Of a stretch of 8,600 bases of DNA, positions 6,426 through 8,600 are shown in pieces; positions within the stretch are counted from its first letter, which is position 1; each line of letters starts with the position of its first letter. The notes below the pieces were generated by a model that did no database searches, was not told the origin of the DNA, and saw only the letters and a list, made by a program, of their open reading frames with translations. The stretch is from contig JARFQQ010000038.1 of NCBI GenBank assembly GCA_029287695.1, forward strand, positions 1 through 8,600, given 5' to 3'. The translations under genes and the position numbers were made by a program. The DNA is from Gammaproteobacteria bacterium. GTDB lineage: Bacteria > Pseudomonadota > Gammaproteobacteria > Chromatiales > Chromatiaceae.

Positions 6426-8600
6426 GCTCTGAACCTCCTGTCTGCGGCAAGTTCGCTGATACTTTCAAGCAGCTCCTTCTCCTGAAAAGGTTTGCCCATG
6501 TAGGATTCGATCGACAACTCCCTTGCGCGCTCCCTGTGTTTGTCACCGGTACGGGATGTCACCATGATGATAGGTATTTCCTTGTATCGATCACTACTGC
6601 GCAAATGACGGGCCAGTTCGAAGCCGTCCATGCGGGGCATTTCAATATCAAGAAGGATGACATCAGGCCGTGCGTGTTCGAGTTGTGCCAGTGCATCAAC
6701 ACCGTCCTTTGCTGTCATGATGTCATAGCCGTTCCTCTCGAGCATGCCGCCTGTCACTTTTCTCATCGTGATGGAATCATCGATCACCATGACCATCAGG
6801 GGCTGTTCTGCAGCTTCCTGAACTTCGACGGGCTCCTCTCTCTCTCCCATCTCGAGATTGATCAGTGCTGTCGGGTCGATGACAATCGCGGCGTTACCAT
6901 CTCCCTTGACAGTGCCTCCGATGATCCAGGGAACGGTTTCAAGTTGCGGCCCTACAGGCTTGAGGACAATCTGACTGTGTCCATGTACCTCTTCAGGATG
7001 CAGGGCGATATGCTTGCTGCCGGAACTGACAAGCAGTAATGAATGCCATTTGCGCTTGTCGGCCGGCGGCTGCTGTTCCTGGCCAAAGTACTCACCTAGA
7101 CTGGTGATGCGGTAATGCTTGTCCCCGTAGGTGTAGCCTTCCCGGCGTCCCGAATAACAGGCATCCAGCTCGTTCCTGGTTACCCTGACGACACTGTCGA
7201 TACTCGAGGATGGAATCGCGTACCAGACACCGTTCTGATAGAGCATCAGGGCATCCGTTATGGCGATATTGAATGGAAAGCTGATCCGGAAACTTGTGCC
7301 CTGGCCCTCGAGGGATTCAATATTCAGTCTTCCCCCGAGATTCTCGACTTCGTTGACGACGACATCGAGACCAACACCACGTCCGGAGATCTGGTCAACA
7401 CTGTCAGCTGTCGAGAATCCCGGCAATGTTGCCAGGCGCAGGATATCCTCGTCACTGAGAGCATCATTCGCACTGATCAGTCCTTTCTGCAGCGCGCGTT
7501 TCCTGATCGCATCTTTGTTGAATCCCCTGCCGTCATCCGAGACGGTGAGTATGATCTCCATACCCTCGCGTGCAAGGCTAACCCTGATGAGTCCCTGTTC
7601 ACTCTTGCCGGCTTCGAGTCGCTGTTCGGGAGACTCGATACCGTGATAAACCGCATTGCGTAACAAGTGCTCCAGGAGTGGAATCGTACGATCAAGCACA
7701 CCGCGATCCATCTCCTGCTGCTCACCGAGAATGCGTAAGTCAGCATTCTTGCCTGTCGAGGCACAAGTCTGGCGTACCAGCCTGGTGAGTCGCGGGACAT
7801 GCTGCGTGAATGGCACCGTGCGGGTGTGAAGCAGTACGTCCTGCAGATCGGAAGCAAGTCTCGAATGCTGCGACAGCAGCATGTCAATTTCATGCTGGGC
7901 CTGGTCGAAGCCCTGGGAAATGTTGCCGAGGTCACTGATCGTTTCTGCAAGCGCGCGTGACTGTTCCTGGATAGCAGAGTACTGGTCCAGTTCAAGTGGA
8001 TCGAAACCCTCCCCCCCCGGGTAGTCTGTGTCTTTCTGATATTGAGAGAGTATGTGCGTCTCGGCCTCGATTTCCAGGCTGCGGAGCTGCTCACGCAGCC
8101 TCTTGAGCGTCTGTTCAAATTCGTTGAGGTTTGATCGAATGCTATTCCGCTGCTGTTGCAGGCGCGACCCGAAGGTTATGACCTCGCCAACACCATCAAC
8201 GAGGCGGTCGAGAATGTGGGTCGATATCCGTACGCGCCTGTTCGCGTCATCTGTGACGACCGGACGCCTGCGCCGCGGGAATGCCACGATCTCGGCAGTG
8301 ATTCTGCCCTCCTCTTCCTCGATGTCACCGGAAGCGTCCTCTTCTTTCTCAGATGTATGTTCAGCGGCCTCGTCACCCTCTGCTCCAGCAAGCGTCTCCT
8401 TCCGGAGGGTGGCGTCTTCCGGCAGCTGTTCTCTCTCTTCTGTTGTGCTCGTCCCGGTCTCCAGAGGCGATTCAAGCATGGCCAGGATTTCGCTGCCTTC
8501 TTCCACCGGACGGTTGTTTTCCAGAAGCTCGATCTGGGTGTGAAGAAAGTCTGCTGCCTTTCTCGAGAGCGTGTAAACACGGCTGTCATCGATGATGTCA
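6422..8600 (-). CDS. chpA: ChpA-type hybrid chemosensory histidine kinase (C-terminal part; N-terminus beyond window)
   Basis: At least 725 codons are visible and the frame is open to the right edge, so this is the C-terminal part of a larger protein. ChpA autophosphorylates and signals to CheY-like regulators controlling type IV pilus extension, twitching and cAMP. In order: an acidic, low-complexity linker (about 8506-8282); a helical CheA-type dimerisation region (8233-7772); an ATPase domain (about 7684-7268) with N-box HLLRNAVYHGIE, DDGRG and GFSTAD...GRGVGLD; a CheW-like domain (about 7267-6842); and a receiver domain (about 6796-6437). The receiver has the acidic pair in VIDDS, phosphoacceptor Asp in LLDIEMPRMDG (codon 6647-6649), Thr in VTS and Lys in GKPF. 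The histidine phosphotransfer domains, several in Pseudomonas ChpA, would lie off the right edge. A GTG at 8506 is not a credible start, since coding continues upstream of it (for example DFLHTQIELLENNRPVEEG). Full-length CheA of the flagellar type lacks the C-terminal receiver, which favours ChpA. Confidence 0.93.
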   Translation of the reverse strand, partial: DIIDDSRVYTLSRKAADFLHTQIELLENNRPVEEGSEILAMLESPLETGTSTTEEREQLPEDATLRKETLAGAEGDEAAEHTSEKEEDASGDIEEEEGRITAEIVAFPRRRRPVVTDDANRRVRISTHILDRLVDGVGEVITFGSRLQQQRNSIRSNLNEFEQTLKRLREQLRSLEIEAETHILSQYQKDTDYPGGEGFDPLELDQYSAIQEQSRALAETISDLGNISQGFDQAQHEIDMLLSQHSRLASDLQDVLLHTRTVPFTQHVPRLTRLVRQTCASTGKNADLRILGEQQEMDRGVLDRTIPLLEHLLRNAVYHGIESPEQRLEAGKSEQGLIRVSLAREGMEIILTVSDDGRGFNKDAIRKRALQKGLISANDALSDEDILRLATLPGFSTADSVDQISGRGVGLDVVVNEVENLGGRLNIESLEGQGTSFRISFPFNIAITDALMLYQNGVWYAIPSSSIDSVVRVTRNELDACYSGRREGYTYGDKHYRITSLGEYFGQEQQPPADKRKWHSLLLVSSGSKHIALHPEEVHGHSQIVLKPVGPQLETVPWIIGGTVKGDGNAAIVIDPTALINLEMGEREEPVEVQEAAEQPLMVMVIDDSITMRKVTGGMLERNGYDIMTAKDGVDALAQLEHARPDVILLDIEMPRMDGFELARHLRSSDRYKEIPIIMVTSRTGDKHRERARELSIESYMGKPFQEKELLESISELAADRRFRA
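6434..6439 (-). promoter_or_regulatory. Strong ribosome binding site of chpC inside chpA
   Basis: Read on the minus strand, AGGAGG (6439 down to 6434) is a full Shine-Dalgarno match eight bases before the chpC ATG. The same bases encode two of the last arginines of ChpA (residues RRF). This fixes the chpC start and supports coupled translation of the two genes. Confidence 0.85.
8011..8018 (-). repeat. Eight-base poly-G tract within chpA (poly-C on the plus strand)
   Basis: Eight consecutive C residues on the plus strand read as eight G on the coding strand of chpA, encoding Pro-Gly-Gly-Glu in the segment DYPGGEGFDPLELDQYS. The frame is intact across the tract in this sequence. It is the longest homopolymer I noticed in the window. 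Such tracts can slip in replication or be misread in sequencing. Confidence 0.9.

Noticed and set aside
6308..7039. Plus-strand open frame (243 codons) antisense to chpC and chpA; another at 7115-7663
   Set aside because: The opposite strand encodes recognisable CheW-like, receiver and ATPase domains. The antisense products are Cys/His-rich without any motif and lack credible start signals.
8504..8506. GTG at 8506 as the chpA start
   Set aside because: The frame continues without a stop to the window edge with protein-like sequence upstream, and a ChpA without phosphotransfer domains would not be functional.
1..8600. Mobile elements, phage genes, CRISPR arrays, toxin-antitoxin pairs, tRNA or other RNA genes
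   Set aside because: No direct repeats, transposase-like proteins, spacer-repeat patterns or RNA gene signatures were seen. Intergenic space totals only about 260 bases and is accounted for by two divergent promoter regions and two convergent junctions.

Overview
The window carries six protein-coding genes and no RNA genes, mobile elements or CRISPR arrays that I can support. It is dense, moderately GC-rich chromosomal DNA. The gene content points to a gammaproteobacterium: a full-length HrpA helicase, NadA, and a Pseudomonas-type Chp (type IV pilus) chemosensory pair. I cannot name the genus. All six genes look like ordinary housekeeping or motility genes, with no sign of recent horizontal transfer.

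Layout, left to right: (1) a minus-strand AIG2/gamma-glutamylcyclotransferase-fold protein (11-424); (2) a 170-bp divergent intergenic region, then a plus-strand SelW-like thioredoxin-fold protein with a CxxC instead of a CxxU motif (595-888); (3) hrpA on the minus strand (890-4789), convergent with the SelW-like gene, with only one base between the two stop codons; (4) a 74-bp divergent intergenic region, then plus-strand nadA (4864-5949); (5) an 11-bp convergent junction, then the minus-strand pair chpC (5961-6425) and chpA (6422 to beyond the right edge). chpA lies upstream of chpC in transcription and overlaps it by the four bases ATGA.

Functionally, chpA-chpC is the only clear operon. 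ChpA is a CheA-like hybrid kinase with ATPase, CheW-like and receiver domains visible, and ChpC is a CheW-like coupling protein; such systems control twitching motility and surface sensing through type IV pili. NadA makes quinolinate for NAD synthesis, HrpA is a DEAH-box RNA helicase, and the two small left-hand genes are probably stand-alone redox or thiol-related proteins. I see no functional link among the first four genes beyond compact packing.

I looked for an undescribed system and did not find one. The points most worth checking are an eight-base G tract inside the chpA coding sequence, an 11-base promoter-like motif shared by two of the intergenic regions, the absence of recognisable ribosome binding sites at hrpA and nadA, and an unusual tyrosine in the kinase N-box of ChpA.
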